DNA of 64,000 nucleotides, taken from contig NZ_CP051265.2 in assembly GCF_013096535.2 (NCBI RefSeq), forward strand, positions 1,302,001 to 1,366,000, given 5' to 3'. Made by a program: the position numbers and the translations under genes. Positions 9,364 to 18,730 of the stretch are shown one piece after another. The notes beneath the pieces are model-generated. The model worked only from the letters and a program-made list of their open reading frames with translations, ran no database searches and had not been told where the DNA came from. Each line of letters opens with the position of its first letter. Position 1 is the first letter of the stretch. Origin of the DNA: Wolbachia endosymbiont of Diaphorina citri (GTDB taxonomy: Bacteria > Pseudomonadota > Alphaproteobacteria > Rickettsiales > Anaplasmataceae).

Positions 9364-9938
9364 GGCTCATTTAAATATAGAGCCTCAACACCATTTAATT
9401 TTTGTTTATTTTCTAGTCTATAACGGACTAATAGCCCTGCATGGCTAGCATCCAACTTTGGTAAACTGCAATCCATATATGTAATGCAGTCCGTTTCAGG
9501 CTGGAGTTCACTTACTACAGCAGGATTTAATAGCGGTAATAAATTGAAATCAAATAACTGCGTATAAAACTTTTGATCATCTTCGATTATAGCTTTAATA
9601 TTTTTTTTGCTATTTGCACAAAGTAGCGATATTGCATATGCTTGAGCTTCCAGCGCACTAACCCCATATAACGGCTTATTTGTAGCAAGATTTATACCTT
9701 GTGCAGCTGATACACCAACTCTAATCCCAGTGAAACTTCCCGGTCCAACTACCACTGCTAAGTGGTCTATTTTATCGTAGTTATAACTATGCTTATCAAA
9801 CAAAGTATTCAGTATTTGAAAAAATGATTCTGCATGACTATTGCTAGCGGAATTATGTTCCACAAAACAATTACCATCGTGATCAATTATTGCTATTGAA
9901 CTACCAGCACCTACAGTATCAATTGCTAAAATAGACAT
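9333..9938 (-). CDS. tsaB: tRNA threonylcarbamoyladenosine biosynthesis protein TsaB
   Basis: TsaB is the scaffold partner of TsaD in making the t6A37 modification of ANN-decoding tRNAs. The 201-residue protein starts with the ASKHA-type strand MSILAIDTVGAGSSIAI, has SHAESFF and the signature VVVGPGSFTGIRVGVSAAQG (about residues 62-82), all typical of TsaB. Its ATG shares one base with the stop of the upstream symporter gene (TAATG), suggesting translational coupling. The C-terminus overlaps the convergent P-loop gene by 31 bp. Confidence 0.94.
   Translation of the reverse strand: MSILAIDTVGAGSSIAIIDHDGNCFVEHNSASNSHAESFFQILNTLFDKHSYNYDKIDHLAVVVGPGSFTGIRVGVSAAQGINLATNKPLYGVSALEAQAYAISLLCANSKKNIKAIIEDDQKFYTQLFDFNLLPLLNPAVVSELQPETDCITYMDCSLPKLDASHAGLLVRYRLENKQKLNGVEALYLNEPQYMKLLPIS
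9361..9387. terminator. Hairpin at the convergent 3' ends of the P-loop gene and tsaB
   Basis: Perfect 8-bp stem TGAGGCTC / GAGCCTCA with an 11-base AT loop. It begins at the stop codon of the P-loop gene and lies within the last codons of tsaB on the other strand. The following sequence (ACACCATTTAATTTTTG) gives a weak T-run for + strand transcripts. Terminator function is plausible but not proven. Confidence 0.4.
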
Positions 9939-11068
9939 TACTTAAGCTTACCATAAAGTTTTGAAAATATTATAGCAAAGGCGCCATTACCCATAACATT
10001 TGCTGAAGTTATTATTGGATCAAACACTATATACAATGTTGTGATTAATGAAAGCATCTCTGGAGAGAATTTAAGATATTTCTCAAGAATAGGTAGCATT
10101 ACCATAATTCCTCCAGCTGGAACTGCAACAATAGCAAATTTAAATAACAAAAAATAGAGAAGAAAAGTTACATAGTCTGTTGTACACAATGAATAACCAG
10201 AAGCAATTATCATTGATAATATTATAATAAAAAAACAATCGCCTACTAAATGAAAGCTAGCAGTTATTGGCACAACAGACGAAGCTATATCAGGTTGCTT
10301 TACATTTTTTTCGCTTCCTTCAAGAGTAAGCGGCATAGCTATATTACTAGACATTGTGCTCATTGCAGTAATAAATGCAGGTATCATATTGCTTATACTA
10401 GCTATCCAGCTTGTGATCTTGAATGAATTTGCTGCTCCATATAAGAAAAAAACATAAAGGTAGGTTGCAGATGATATAATAATAAAAATTATTGAGTAAT
10501 CCTTAAATATTATGGGTAAAACCTGATCATGTTCCATTTTTAAAGCAAGCCCAAGTACAAACATTGGAATAATTGGAGTAAAAAACGTCTTCAAAATAAA
10601 GAGAGTTAAATCTAATATTTTGTTCGAAAGCTCTTTGCTTTTTTTTGGTAACAGTGTTGACACTACTATGCTGAACACAAATCCACAAGCAAGAGCATGA
10701 AAGTTAGAAAGCAATACAGGTATCCTAAACGACCATAAAGGAAGAATTGTTTCTTCATACGTTATATCGTGTATTGAATAAGTGTTTTGTATGATAAAAT
10801 GCCAAGCAGAATAAGCTATTAAACTTGAAGCTAAATTCGACAAGAAAATCGTTATAATAAGTAACAATATAAACTTTATAGCCGACTGCTTAAGATTGTT
10901 AACACTACTAAAGATTAATGCAAAAACAATGAAAGGCATGATAAATAGCAAAACCTCTTTGATGCTAAGGCTTACTGAGTACAAGAAGGCTTTCACTTCC
11001 ATTGGAACTAGATGACCAAAAAATATAACTGAAGTGATAACAGCAAGTAAGGTTAGTAATTGTAACAT
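9938..11068 (-). CDS. Dicarboxylate/amino acid:cation symporter (DAACS family)
   Basis: A 376-residue polytopic membrane protein of the GltP/DctA family, with eight or more hydrophobic segments. Family landmarks include MPFIVFALIFSSV near residue 43, the serine/threonine-rich hairpin region MSTMSSNIAMPLTL (about 237-250, in place of the usual SSAAT motif), SSVVPITASFHLVGD, and the last helices around FDPIITSANVMGNG, where substrate-binding Asp and Asn residues lie in the family. Such transporters import glutamate, aspartate or C4-dicarboxylates, fitting an organism that feeds on host amino acids. Shorter than GltP (about 430), so loops are trimmed. It is followed immediately by tsaB. Confidence 0.88.
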   Translation of the reverse strand: MLQLLTLLAVITSVIFFGHLVPMEVKAFLYSVSLSIKEVLLFIMPFIVFALIFSSVNNLKQSAIKFILLLIITIFLSNLASSLIAYSAWHFIIQNTYSIHDITYEETILPLWSFRIPVLLSNFHALACGFVFSIVVSTLLPKKSKELSNKILDLTLFILKTFFTPIIPMFVLGLALKMEHDQVLPIIFKDYSIIFIIISSATYLYVFFLYGAANSFKITSWIASISNMIPAFITAMSTMSSNIAMPLTLEGSEKNVKQPDIASSVVPITASFHLVGDCFFIIILSMIIASGYSLCTTDYVTFLLYFLLFKFAIVAVPAGGIMVMLPILEKYLKFSPEMLSLITTLYIVFDPIITSANVMGNGAFAIIFSKLYGKLK

Positions 11069-11175
11069 ATTCTAATATAGCGATATCCTATAGACATACA
11101 TATGGTAAGTTAGCTGCTAAGTAAAGCAAAACTGCCTAAAGTATTTGCATTACCTTCTAGTACTTGAATGAGATT

Positions 11176-12342
11176 TCAAATTACAACGTTTCCACAAAGT
11201 ATATAATTAACATCCACACCTTTGGTTAAGTTCCATTCACGCTTTATTACATTATATTCCATACCAGCCATGTTTTGCAGTGTTACATTGTTCTCTCTTA
11301 GGTGATTTGCAATTTCTGATGGCTTGAGAAATTTATTCCAATTATGTGTGCCTTTTGGCAGCCAATTTAATATGTATTCTGCACCAATTATTGCAAGACA
11401 GAAAGATTTAATAGTTCTATTTATTGTCGATATAAAAATTAGCCCTTCTGGCTTCAATAGTGCTATTGCTTTTTTCATGAAAAACTCTAAATTATCCACA
11501 TGTTCAACTACTTCCATCAACAAAACCACGTCGTACTTCTTGTCATTGCTTAGCTCTTCAATGCTAGTGTGTGTGTATTCTATATTCAACCCTACTTTCT
11601 TCGCGTGCGACTGTGCAACTTTTATGTTTTCCTCACATATATCTATTCCCTCAACGCTAATACCAACACGTGCCATTGACTCTGACAAAATGCCTCCACC
11701 ACACCCAACATCAAGTAATGATAGTTCTTTTAAATCGCATTTTTTTAACTCTTTTATTTTCTCAATAATGTATGATACTCTTACAGGGTTCATCATGTGT
11801 AATGGCTTGAATTTGCCATTTTCATTCCACCATTCACCTGCTATTTTAGCGAATTTTGATATTTCATCTTCGTTATAAGTTTTTGTGGTTTTTTTCTTGC
11901 TAATATTGCTAAGTTTATCAAGGCGTTCTTTATGTCTACTTTCTTTTGAAAATTCTGTTTCGAGGAATTGTTTTACTACATCTTTTGCTAATTCACTTGC
12001 AGTAAATCCTGCACCGAGACACAGTATATTTGCGTTACCATGCTCGCGAGCTAATTTTGCAATCTCAACACTATTACATAAAGCAGCGTAGATTCCTTCA
12101 AAACGATTTGCTACAGTACTCATACCAAGGCCCGTACCGCAAATTAATATCCCGTAATTTGCTTTTTTATTTGTTATATCTTCTACAACTTCAGCAGCAT
12201 AGTCAGGGTAGTCTACACTCTTTTGCTCAACAGTGCAGCCACGGTCTATCACTGTATAACCTAAAGTTTCTAGGTAAGGCTTTATTTCTGATTTTAATTC
12301 ATAACCTGCATGGTCTGAAGCAATTGATATTATTGCTGACAT
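11176..12342 (-). CDS. rpiB-ubiG: Fused ribose-5-phosphate isomerase B / ubiquinone O-methyltransferase (RpiB-UbiG)
   Basis: One uninterrupted 388-codon frame joins two enzymes. Residues 1-145 are RpiB (SDHAGYELK, the DYPDYA strand, GILICGTGLGMS and the anion-binding loop with NANILCLGAG), which interconverts ribose-5-P and ribulose-5-P. Residues about 150-388 are UbiG, the SAM-dependent methyltransferase of ubiquinone synthesis, with GEWWNENGKFKPLHMMNPVR, the SAM motif LLDVGCGGGILSESMA, and TINRT and WNKFL. Both parts are near full length for stand-alone enzymes and are separated by a Lys/Ser-rich linker (SNISKKKTTKTYNED). The pathways are unrelated, so the fusion probably arose by loss of an intergenic stop. 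Whether the product is processed is unknown. Confidence 0.9.
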   Translation of the reverse strand: MSAIISIASDHAGYELKSEIKPYLETLGYTVIDRGCTVEQKSVDYPDYAAEVVEDITNKKANYGILICGTGLGMSTVANRFEGIYAALCNSVEIAKLAREHGNANILCLGAGFTASELAKDVVKQFLETEFSKESRHKERLDKLSNISKKKTTKTYNEDEISKFAKIAGEWWNENGKFKPLHMMNPVRVSYIIEKIKELKKCDLKELSLLDVGCGGGILSESMARVGISVEGIDICEENIKVAQSHAKKVGLNIEYTHTSIEELSNDKKYDVVLLMEVVEHVDNLEFFMKKAIALLKPEGLIFISTINRTIKSFCLAIIGAEYILNWLPKGTHNWNKFLKPSEIANHLRENNVTLQNMAGMEYNVIKREWNLTKGVDVNYILCGNVVI

Positions 12343-12486
12343 ATGAAAAATTGCAACTTAAGGATGCTATATGAGTAATTTATTTTGAGCTTTCTGTCAA
12401 GCTCTTCTGATCTTTCTGAATAAATTTCGAGTCAGGTATGCATAAATTCTATATAATTTTTATCCTATCACTACTAATTCGGTAAA

Positions 12487-14238
12487 ATGGATCATATAGA
12501 TATTATAAAGTCAAAATTATTGTTGTCCGACATAGTAGGAAAAAAAGTTAGGTTAATAAAAAGAGGAGATAGTTTTGTTGGACTCTGCCCATTTCATAAC
12601 GAAAAAACTCCATCTTTTTCGGTCAGCAATATTAAGGGCTTATATTACTGTTTCGGTTGTTCAGCTCATGGTGATGCATTTGAGTTTATTTCACAAACTG
12701 AGGGCTTAAGTTTTAAGGAAGCGTTGGAAAAATTGGCATCTCTTGCAGGTATTGAGTTACCCAAAAACCTCAGCTTTGCTAAAGAAAACGACAAACTGTT
12801 TTCAGCACTGAATTTAGCTGCAAATTGGTTTACACAAAAAAATCAGGGCGTTGTAGATTATTTAAAGCAGCGTAAGATATCACCCAAAATTATAGATAAA
12901 TTTAGAATAGGTTATGCACCAAGTTCTGGCTTGAAGGAATATTTGAACTCCTCTGGTATTAAAGACGAGATTTTGATCGATGTTGGGTTAATAAATAAGA
13001 ATTCTCGTGATTATTTCTATGATCGGCTGATATTTCCTATACACAACATCACGGGCAAAGTTATTGGTTTTGGCGGACGTGCGCTGAACTCTGAGCAACA
13101 GCCGAAGTATCTAAACAGCCCAGAGAGTCAGCTCTTTAAGAAAAGAGAAAATTTATATGGATTAAACTTTGCTTTGAGTGAAATACGCAAAAAACAGCAT
13201 CTATTTGTTGTTGAAGGATATATGGATGTAATAGCACTACATCAAGCGGGAATTAGCAATACAGTTGCTCCGCTTGGTACCGCAATTTCTGCAGAGCAGA
13301 TAAAAAATCTTTGGAAACTTGCTAAAGAAATTTCTATCTGTATGGATGGCGATAGTCCTGGATGTCATGCTGCTATTCGAATTGCAGAACTTGTTCTGCC
13401 GATACTGGAGCCTGGATACACATTGAAGTTCGTGACTTTGCCAAGCAACAAGGACCCATACGATATATGCAATGAACTAGAATATAAGACGGAAGATGTA
13501 CTATCCGCTTTTAACCGCTCAACAGAACTGCACTCTGAATATTTATGGCATCACATAATTGGTAGCAATTTGCAAAATTATGAAAAATTTGCTCCGGAAA
13601 AATATTCAATTCTTGAGCACAAATTCATGGAATATGTAAACGCTATCAGTAACATCAGCATTAAAAGGTATTATAGAGATTATTTTTATAAAAAAGTTAA
13701 CGAACTGAGAAGTAGCTTTAAAAAGCAAATTTTTAAAAGTAGACTCAGAGAAACAAAAGGGGAGTATCTCTACGACAAATCTCCAGAATTAATTGAAGCA
13801 GAGCAAAATCAAGCTATAACTCTGCGTATAGTAATTGAGTTTCCCGAACTTTTAAACCAGCCTATATTTTTTGAGCAATTCTCCCATTTTGAATTTACTA
13901 ATACAAAAATGAAAGGATTACAACAGCGTATAATTGATTTAACAAATAATCTAAGCGAACTCAGTAAAAAAGTTTTATTACAAGAATTAGAACAACTTGA
14001 CGTTATAAAGTTTATACTTGAAAAAACTAATGTACTGAGTAGCCAATTAAACGAGAGAAAATCTGCAGAAACTGTCTTGAATAACATAGTATTACAGAAA
14101 GAATTGAATGTATTACAAGAAGAAAAAATTAAAGCAAGGCTGGGCGGTAATTTTGACTTAGAGGAAAGGCTAATAGAACAAATAAAGCAAATAGAGGATA
14201 GTATACAAGAAATGCAGATGGAGTTTATTCAAAAGTAG
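12487..14238 (+). CDS. dnaG: DNA primase DnaG
   Basis: DnaG makes RNA primers at the replication fork. The 583-residue protein has the N-terminal CHC2 zinc domain (CPFHNEKTPSFSVS ... YYCFGCSAHGD, about residues 37-67), the RNA-polymerase core beginning near 120 (IDKFRIGYAP, IGFGGRAL), and the Toprim fold with VVEGYMDVIAL (about 241) and SICMDGDSPG (about 288), which carry the metal-binding acidic residues. The C-terminal helicase-binding region (about 430-583) is helical and weakly conserved, as expected. Start ATG 12487 is preceded by an AT-rich region with a TATAAT-like box (12451-12456). The gene diverges from rpiB-ubiG. Confidence 0.96.
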   Translation: MDHIDIIKSKLLLSDIVGKKVRLIKRGDSFVGLCPFHNEKTPSFSVSNIKGLYYCFGCSAHGDAFEFISQTEGLSFKEALEKLASLAGIELPKNLSFAKENDKLFSALNLAANWFTQKNQGVVDYLKQRKISPKIIDKFRIGYAPSSGLKEYLNSSGIKDEILIDVGLINKNSRDYFYDRLIFPIHNITGKVIGFGGRALNSEQQPKYLNSPESQLFKKRENLYGLNFALSEIRKKQHLFVVEGYMDVIALHQAGISNTVAPLGTAISAEQIKNLWKLAKEISICMDGDSPGCHAAIRIAELVLPILEPGYTLKFVTLPSNKDPYDICNELEYKTEDVLSAFNRSTELHSEYLWHHIIGSNLQNYEKFAPEKYSILEHKFMEYVNAISNISIKRYYRDYFYKKVNELRSSFKKQIFKSRLRETKGEYLYDKSPELIEAEQNQAITLRIVIEFPELLNQPIFFEQFSHFEFTNTKMKGLQQRIIDLTNNLSELSKKVLLQELEQLDVIKFILEKTNVLSSQLNERKSAETVLNNIVLQKELNVLQEEKIKARLGGNFDLEERLIEQIKQIEDSIQEMQMEFIQK

Positions 14239-14336
14239 ATGGCTTAAGATGTTCAAAATTATTAGAAAAACACTGTATTAGTAGTTGCTTAAAATAGCTT
14301 ATTCTAGTATATTTCTGGTTTGTTCAACTACGATAA

Positions 14337-15635
14337 GTGTTTTCATTTCTTCCTCTTATTATCTTTCTAGCCTTATACCTTGGAAGTGGTATTTATTTTT
14401 CTTTTATCGGACTTGGTAATCCTCTTCATCAAATTTCACCGTTAGTTTGCTTATTACCAGCATTATTTTTTGCTATTCTATTCAATAAAAACAAAATTCA
14501 GCATAGCGTTGATACTCTTATAAAAGGTATGGGTAATAAAACTACTCTTACCGTGTGTTTGATTTTTCTCCTTGCTGGGGCATTTTCTACTGTTACTCAA
14601 TCGCTTGGTAGTATAAATGTGATTGCTAGCTTAACTATTTGCTTTCTTCCAGCACAATTATTACTTCCTGGAATGTTTTTTATTTCTGCGTTTATTGCAA
14701 GTGCAATAGGCACATCAATCGGAGTTATTGCACTTATAACACCAATAGCTGTGAATCTAGCACAAAATGGAGCTTTTGATTGTGCAGTGGGCGTTGGAGC
14801 TGTGATAGGTGGGTCTATGTTTGGCAGCAACCTTTCAATGATATCTGACACTACTATTGCTGCTACTTCTTCACAAGGAGCTTCAGTAAAGGATAAACTA
14901 AAACTAACCCTAAAGACAGGATCTGTTACAGGTCTTATAATACTTACTTATCTAGTGATGATTTCAAATAGCACAGAAGTTGTTTCTCTCTCAAGTCTGA
15001 ATTATTTATCCATAGTCAAAATTATCCCTTATATATCTTTAATAATTATGGGTTTATTTGAAATAAACACACTGGTAACATTAGCTGTTAATATGGTTGT
15101 TGCTGGAATATTAGGAATAGCTTTTTTTGATTATTCTATTATTGATTATTCTCATGATATATGTAGGGGTTTTAATAAGATGAATGAGGTAATGATATTT
15201 ATTCTTTTCAGTAGTGGATTAAGCCACTTAATGTACGAATACAGTCAGAAAAAGATAGATAAATTCACCGATGAGGTGAATCTTACAAGAAGTCAAGCTG
15301 AACTTATGATTGCAGGAATATCATCTATGTTTACTATTTTGGTTTCCAGCAATATTGTTGCTATTTTATTAACTAGTAATATTGCGAAAAGACTTGCACA
15401 AAGATATAACATTTCACCACACCGTAGTGCGTATTTATTAGAGATATTTACTGCGATCACAAAAAGTATCTTACCTTATGGTTCTCAAATATTGCTAGCA
15501 AGCAGCATTGCCTCTCTTTCACCTATTGCTGTACTAACAAAAGTATATTATTGTTTTGTTTTTGCAGCAGTTGCAATAAGTGAAATAGTTATTAATGGCA
15601 GACGTCATGCGGTTGTAGCTCCTCAATTACCATAA
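14337..15635 (+). CDS. Na+/H+ antiporter, NhaC-like
   Basis: A 432-residue protein with about eleven hydrophobic segments. Conserved elements of the NhaC/YuiF antiporter group are visible: FLLAGAFSTVTQSLGS, SAFIASAIGTSIGVIALITP (about 119-140) and GGSMFGSNLSMISDTTIAATSSQG (about 158-182, split here over two motif halves), the last holding the Asp expected in ion binding. It would exchange Na+ for protons at the inner membrane. The start is GTG 14337 with no strong ribosome site; ATG does not occur until well inside the first segment. It stands alone between dnaG and the ankyrin gene. Confidence 0.82.
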   Translation: MFSFLPLIIFLALYLGSGIYFSFIGLGNPLHQISPLVCLLPALFFAILFNKNKIQHSVDTLIKGMGNKTTLTVCLIFLLAGAFSTVTQSLGSINVIASLTICFLPAQLLLPGMFFISAFIASAIGTSIGVIALITPIAVNLAQNGAFDCAVGVGAVIGGSMFGSNLSMISDTTIAATSSQGASVKDKLKLTLKTGSVTGLIILTYLVMISNSTEVVSLSSLNYLSIVKIIPYISLIIMGLFEINTLVTLAVNMVVAGILGIAFFDYSIIDYSHDICRGFNKMNEVMIFILFSSGLSHLMYEYSQKKIDKFTDEVNLTRSQAELMIAGISSMFTILVSSNIVAILLTSNIAKRLAQRYNISPHRSAYLLEIFTAITKSILPYGSQILLASSIASLSPIAVLTKVYYCFVFAAVAISEIVINGRRHAVVAPQLP

Positions 15636-15783
15636 ACAACTCTTTCTGTAGCTTTGTGGAAATTATGCTAACTGATTATGCTGTAAAGTTGAGCAATATT
15701 AATATATAAATTAATCTGTTGTTGCTAAACTTTCATTTTCACAACTCATTTTTCTACAAATTTTCACTCAATTTGTTAATAAA

Positions 15784-15812
15784 TTGACAATTATTACAAT
15801 ATTTGCTAAAAT
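15784..15812 (+). promoter_or_regulatory. Sigma70-type promoter for the J-domain/ankyrin gene
   Basis: TTGACA (15784-15789), 17-bp spacer, TAAAAT (15807-15812). A start near 15820 would give a leader of about 75 bases before ATG 15895. The -35 box is a perfect consensus and the -10 box has 5 of 6 matches. Confidence 0.65.
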
Positions 15813-15894
15813 GTTTATATGTCAGTACCGTGCTTTCATAAAGATGTGGTATTAGTGGTATAATCAAAAATGTATAAAAATAGTGGAGAAACAA

Positions 15895-18135
15895 ATGCCT
15901 GATTATTATGAAATATTAGGAGTAAAAAGAGATGCTACTCACGATGAGATAAAAAAAGCATATCACAAATTGGCACTTAAGCTTCATCCAGATAAATTGC
16001 ATAAGGAAGCGCAAGAGTTAGATAGGTTAGAGAAAAAAAAGAAGGACGGAGAGCTACTATCACAGTCGGAAGAAGGTCAAATGGCTGAGCTTAAAGAGAA
16101 ATTGGGAAAATTCAAGCAAATATCAGTAGCATACGAAATTTTATCTGATCAAACAAACAAAGCTCAGTACGATAGGGGAGAGAATGTTAGTCAACAAGCT
16201 TATGAGAGGGGGTCGTCATGGGAAAAAGAAATGAGAAAGTTTTTTGAAAAAGCAGATGAAATAGAAAAAGGAATACATAAGTTAAACAAAAAGGCACTTA
16301 AAACCGAGGAAAAAATGAATCAAGTGGAAATTTTCAACAAAATATATAATATATATTTTCGGAAATATTCCGAGTTAAGCAGAGAGCAAGCAGGAAAGCT
16401 ACCCAAGGGGATTGAACAAACAAATGAGACAGGCGAAGCTAAAGAGACTGAAGGATTCGAAGAGGTTAAAAAAGTAGAACTCAAACCTGAGTATATAATC
16501 ACTATTCTGGGATTGTTGGGAAAGATCGAGTCAGGCAACCTTGAAGATTGTAGCTCTATAATAAAAGAAGTTACCATTGACACTAATGACATTGTATATC
16601 TAGTGCAAATTGCTATTGCGTACGATCGTGTGGAAATTTTCAAGCTCTTTGAAGGAAGGATAGAAATATCACCAAATGACATCTTAAACTATGCTTATAA
16701 ATACCAATCTGAAGAGTTTTTGAATTATTTTTTTAATAAGTACTTAGATAAATTAGATATCAACTATAAAGATGAAGAAGAAAATACAGCTTTACATCAT
16801 GTATTAGAATGGTTTGTTTGTGGTGAATCGAAGAAATACCAAGATCTTGTCGAGTCACTTCTTAGTAAAGGTGCAAGGCTTGATGTTAAAAATAAAAAAG
16901 ATAAAACTCCATTTGATCTCTTGGTTAATTATGCTCAACAATTTTTTTCTAAGGAAGAAGTAATAGAAAGATTGAATAATGTTTCAGCGTTGCTTAGTTG
17001 TTGTAAAATTTATGAGCTGAAGAAGCTAGAAGGTACTTCTGCGTTAAATGAACTGGTAGAATTTGCTGCCAAGTATCGTTTCGAAGGAATTTTCAACCTC
17101 TTGGCCAAAAATAACATACAGATTTCAAATTTAAGTGATAAAGACGGTAACACAGCTTTACATTATGCCTTAAAAGAGGTTGATTATGACCGTTATGAAT
17201 ACGAAAGTTTTGCTAGATTTCTTCTGAGTAAAGGTGCAAGGCTTGATGTTCAAAATAAAAAAGGTGAAACTCCATTTGATCTCTTAGTTGATTATGTTAA
17301 TGAGTGTTCTGAGTGCGATAATGCTTTTGAGTTTTCTCAAGGGAAGAACAAACATAGAACTATGCGAAGCTTAGATTTAGTTGTGAGGTTACTTGGCAAA
17401 CATAAAGTTATACCAGAAGGTCTAAATGGTACTCCTGAGTTGAATAGATTAGTAGATACTATTGTTGAATGTAACCATAAAGAAGCTCTAGATCTCCTAG
17501 TTGAAAATAACATAAAAATTTCAAGTATTACTTTAAAAAATATCGTTACAAGCGATTGCAATAAAAAGATTTTTGGTTGCTTTTTATATAGAAATAAAGT
17601 TGACTATCAAGATGAAGTTGGGAATACAGCTCTACATCATGCTTTAAGAAACTTGCACTCCGATAAGTCAATGCTTTGCAAAGTTGAATCACTTGTGAGT
17701 GCAGGTGCGAGATTTTATGTTAAAAATTACCAAGATGAAACTTCGTTTGATCTCTTGGTTGAATATGTTGAGAAGGGGTTTTATGGTCAAGCGTCAAGGT
17801 TAAGTTATGCTTGGAAGTTGTTTAACAAATGTGAAAATAAAGATGTACTAAAAGAGCTAAAATATAAAGATGGTACTCCTGCATTAGATAAACTAAAGGA
17901 ACTTCATACTAAGTGTCGTAATATTTCTATCATAATTGCTTCTACGTTAGCAGTAGTTGGAGTTGCTTTAGGTGTAGCTATTGCAGTCTGTTCAGGAATG
18001 TTAGCGGTAGGGATAGGAATTGGAGTTTGTTGTCTTGTTGTTGCTGCAATCACATATCATTATAGTAGTCCCGCAAATTTACTTAAAGATAGCAATGCTG
18101 AAATTGTAGTTGATCAAACGCTAGCGGTAAAATGA
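15895..18135 (+). CDS. J-domain / ankyrin-repeat protein with C-terminal membrane module
   Basis: Residues 1-80 are a J-domain ([23 protein letters not shown] at 31-33 in [10 protein letters not shown]), expanded by a charged insert between the HPD loop and the last helix ([16 protein letters not shown]). A helical linker with LSREQAGKL follows. Ankyrin-type repeats run through the middle and C-terminal half, with [10 protein letters not shown] / NTALHHAL and [20 protein letters not shown] as the cleanest units. The C-terminus has a long Ala/Gly/Val/Cys hydrophobic hairpin (about 683-728) followed by [12 protein letters not shown] and a VVD tail. ATG 15895 is preferred over GTG 15883 because GGAGA lies 5 bases upstream of it. 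746 residues. A role as a membrane-associated or exported host-interaction protein is inferred from the architecture. Confidence 0.88.
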   Translation: MPDYYEILGVKRDATHDEIKKAYHKLALKLHPDKLHKEAQELDRLEKKKKDGELLSQSEEGQMAELKEKLGKFKQISVAYEILSDQTNKAQYDRGENVSQQAYERGSSWEKEMRKFFEKADEIEKGIHKLNKKALKTEEKMNQVEIFNKIYNIYFRKYSELSREQAGKLPKGIEQTNETGEAKETEGFEEVKKVELKPEYIITILGLLGKIESGNLEDCSSIIKEVTIDTNDIVYLVQIAIAYDRVEIFKLFEGRIEISPNDILNYAYKYQSEEFLNYFFNKYLDKLDINYKDEEENTALHHVLEWFVCGESKKYQDLVESLLSKGARLDVKNKKDKTPFDLLVNYAQQFFSKEEVIERLNNVSALLSCCKIYELKKLEGTSALNELVEFAAKYRFEGIFNLLAKNNIQISNLSDKDGNTALHYALKEVDYDRYEYESFARFLLSKGARLDVQNKKGETPFDLLVDYVNECSECDNAFEFSQGKNKHRTMRSLDLVVRLLGKHKVIPEGLNGTPELNRLVDTIVECNHKEALDLLVENNIKISSITLKNIVTSDCNKKIFGCFLYRNKVDYQDEVGNTALHHALRNLHSDKSMLCKVESLVSAGARFYVKNYQDETSFDLLVEYVEKGFYGQASRLSYAWKLFNKCENKDVLKELKYKDGTPALDKLKELHTKCRNISIIIASTLAVVGVALGVAIAVCSGMLAVGIGIGVCCLVVAAITYHYSSPANLLKDSNAEIVVDQTLAVK

Positions 18136-18317
18136 TAACTTAAGATCAGGAGAAATGGCAGATCAAGTTTGATGATATTAATTCAGTAATATATTTAGTA
18201 AAATCTAAAACTAAGGAAATTCTATACTTACAATTCTGTGAGATGCTGGTGGTATCTATCTTACTTTCTTGATAGGAATATAGATGACAAGAGATAGGCA
18301 ATGGAATTACAAAGAGT

Positions 18318-18346
18318 TTGCAAATATTAGTTATTATTTGTAGAAT
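18318..18346 (+). promoter_or_regulatory. Sigma70-type promoter for the fdx cluster
   Basis: TTGCAA (18318-18323), 17-bp spacer, TAGAAT (18341-18346), 30 bases before ATG 18376. It would drive fdx, DUF2125 and ccmH. The rest of the 18136-18375 gap shows nothing else recognisable. Confidence 0.6.
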
Positions 18347-18375
18347 ATAGAGAAATTAGTAGAGATTTTAATAGT

Positions 18376-18723
18376 ATGCCATCCGTTACTTTTATTTTAC
18401 CTGATGGAAGTAAGAAAAGTTATGAAGCTGCAGAGGGAGAAACTCTTCTTAATTTAGCCCATAGAGGTGATCCAGATCTGCTTGAAGGTGCATGTGAAGG
18501 TTCTCTTGCTTGCTCTACATGCCATGTGATTGTTGATCCAAAATTTTATGATGTTGTAGAAACACATAATCCTATATCTGATGAGGAGAATGACATGCTG
18601 GATCTAGCTTTCGGTTTAACAGAGACATCGAGGCTTGGATGCCAAATAAAAATCACAAAAGATATTGACGGTTTGTGCGTAACCGTGCCCAGAGGTACAA
18701 GAAATATATCATTAGATAAGTAA
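18376..18723 (+). CDS. fdx: 2Fe-2S ferredoxin, ISC type
   Basis: A 115-residue adrenodoxin-type ferredoxin that supplies electrons for iron-sulfur cluster assembly. The four cluster cysteines are Cys40, Cys46, Cys49 (CEGSLACSTC) and Cys89 (RLGCQI), in the spacing of the vertebrate/ISC ferredoxin group. The stretch ISDEENDMLDLAFGLTETSR is the acidic recognition region typical of these proteins. It starts at ATG 18376 and is followed after 7 bp by the DUF2125 gene. IscS/U/A are not in the window. Confidence 0.96.
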   Translation: MPSVTFILPDGSKKSYEAAEGETLLNLAHRGDPDLLEGACEGSLACSTCHVIVDPKFYDVVETHNPISDEENDMLDLAFGLTETSRLGCQIKITKDIDGLCVTVPRGTRNISLDK

Positions 18724-18730
18724 GAGGATC

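Noticed and set aside
11324..11878. 184-codon + strand frame opposite rpiB-ubiG
   Set aside because: Shadow of the UbiG domain; low-complexity composition.
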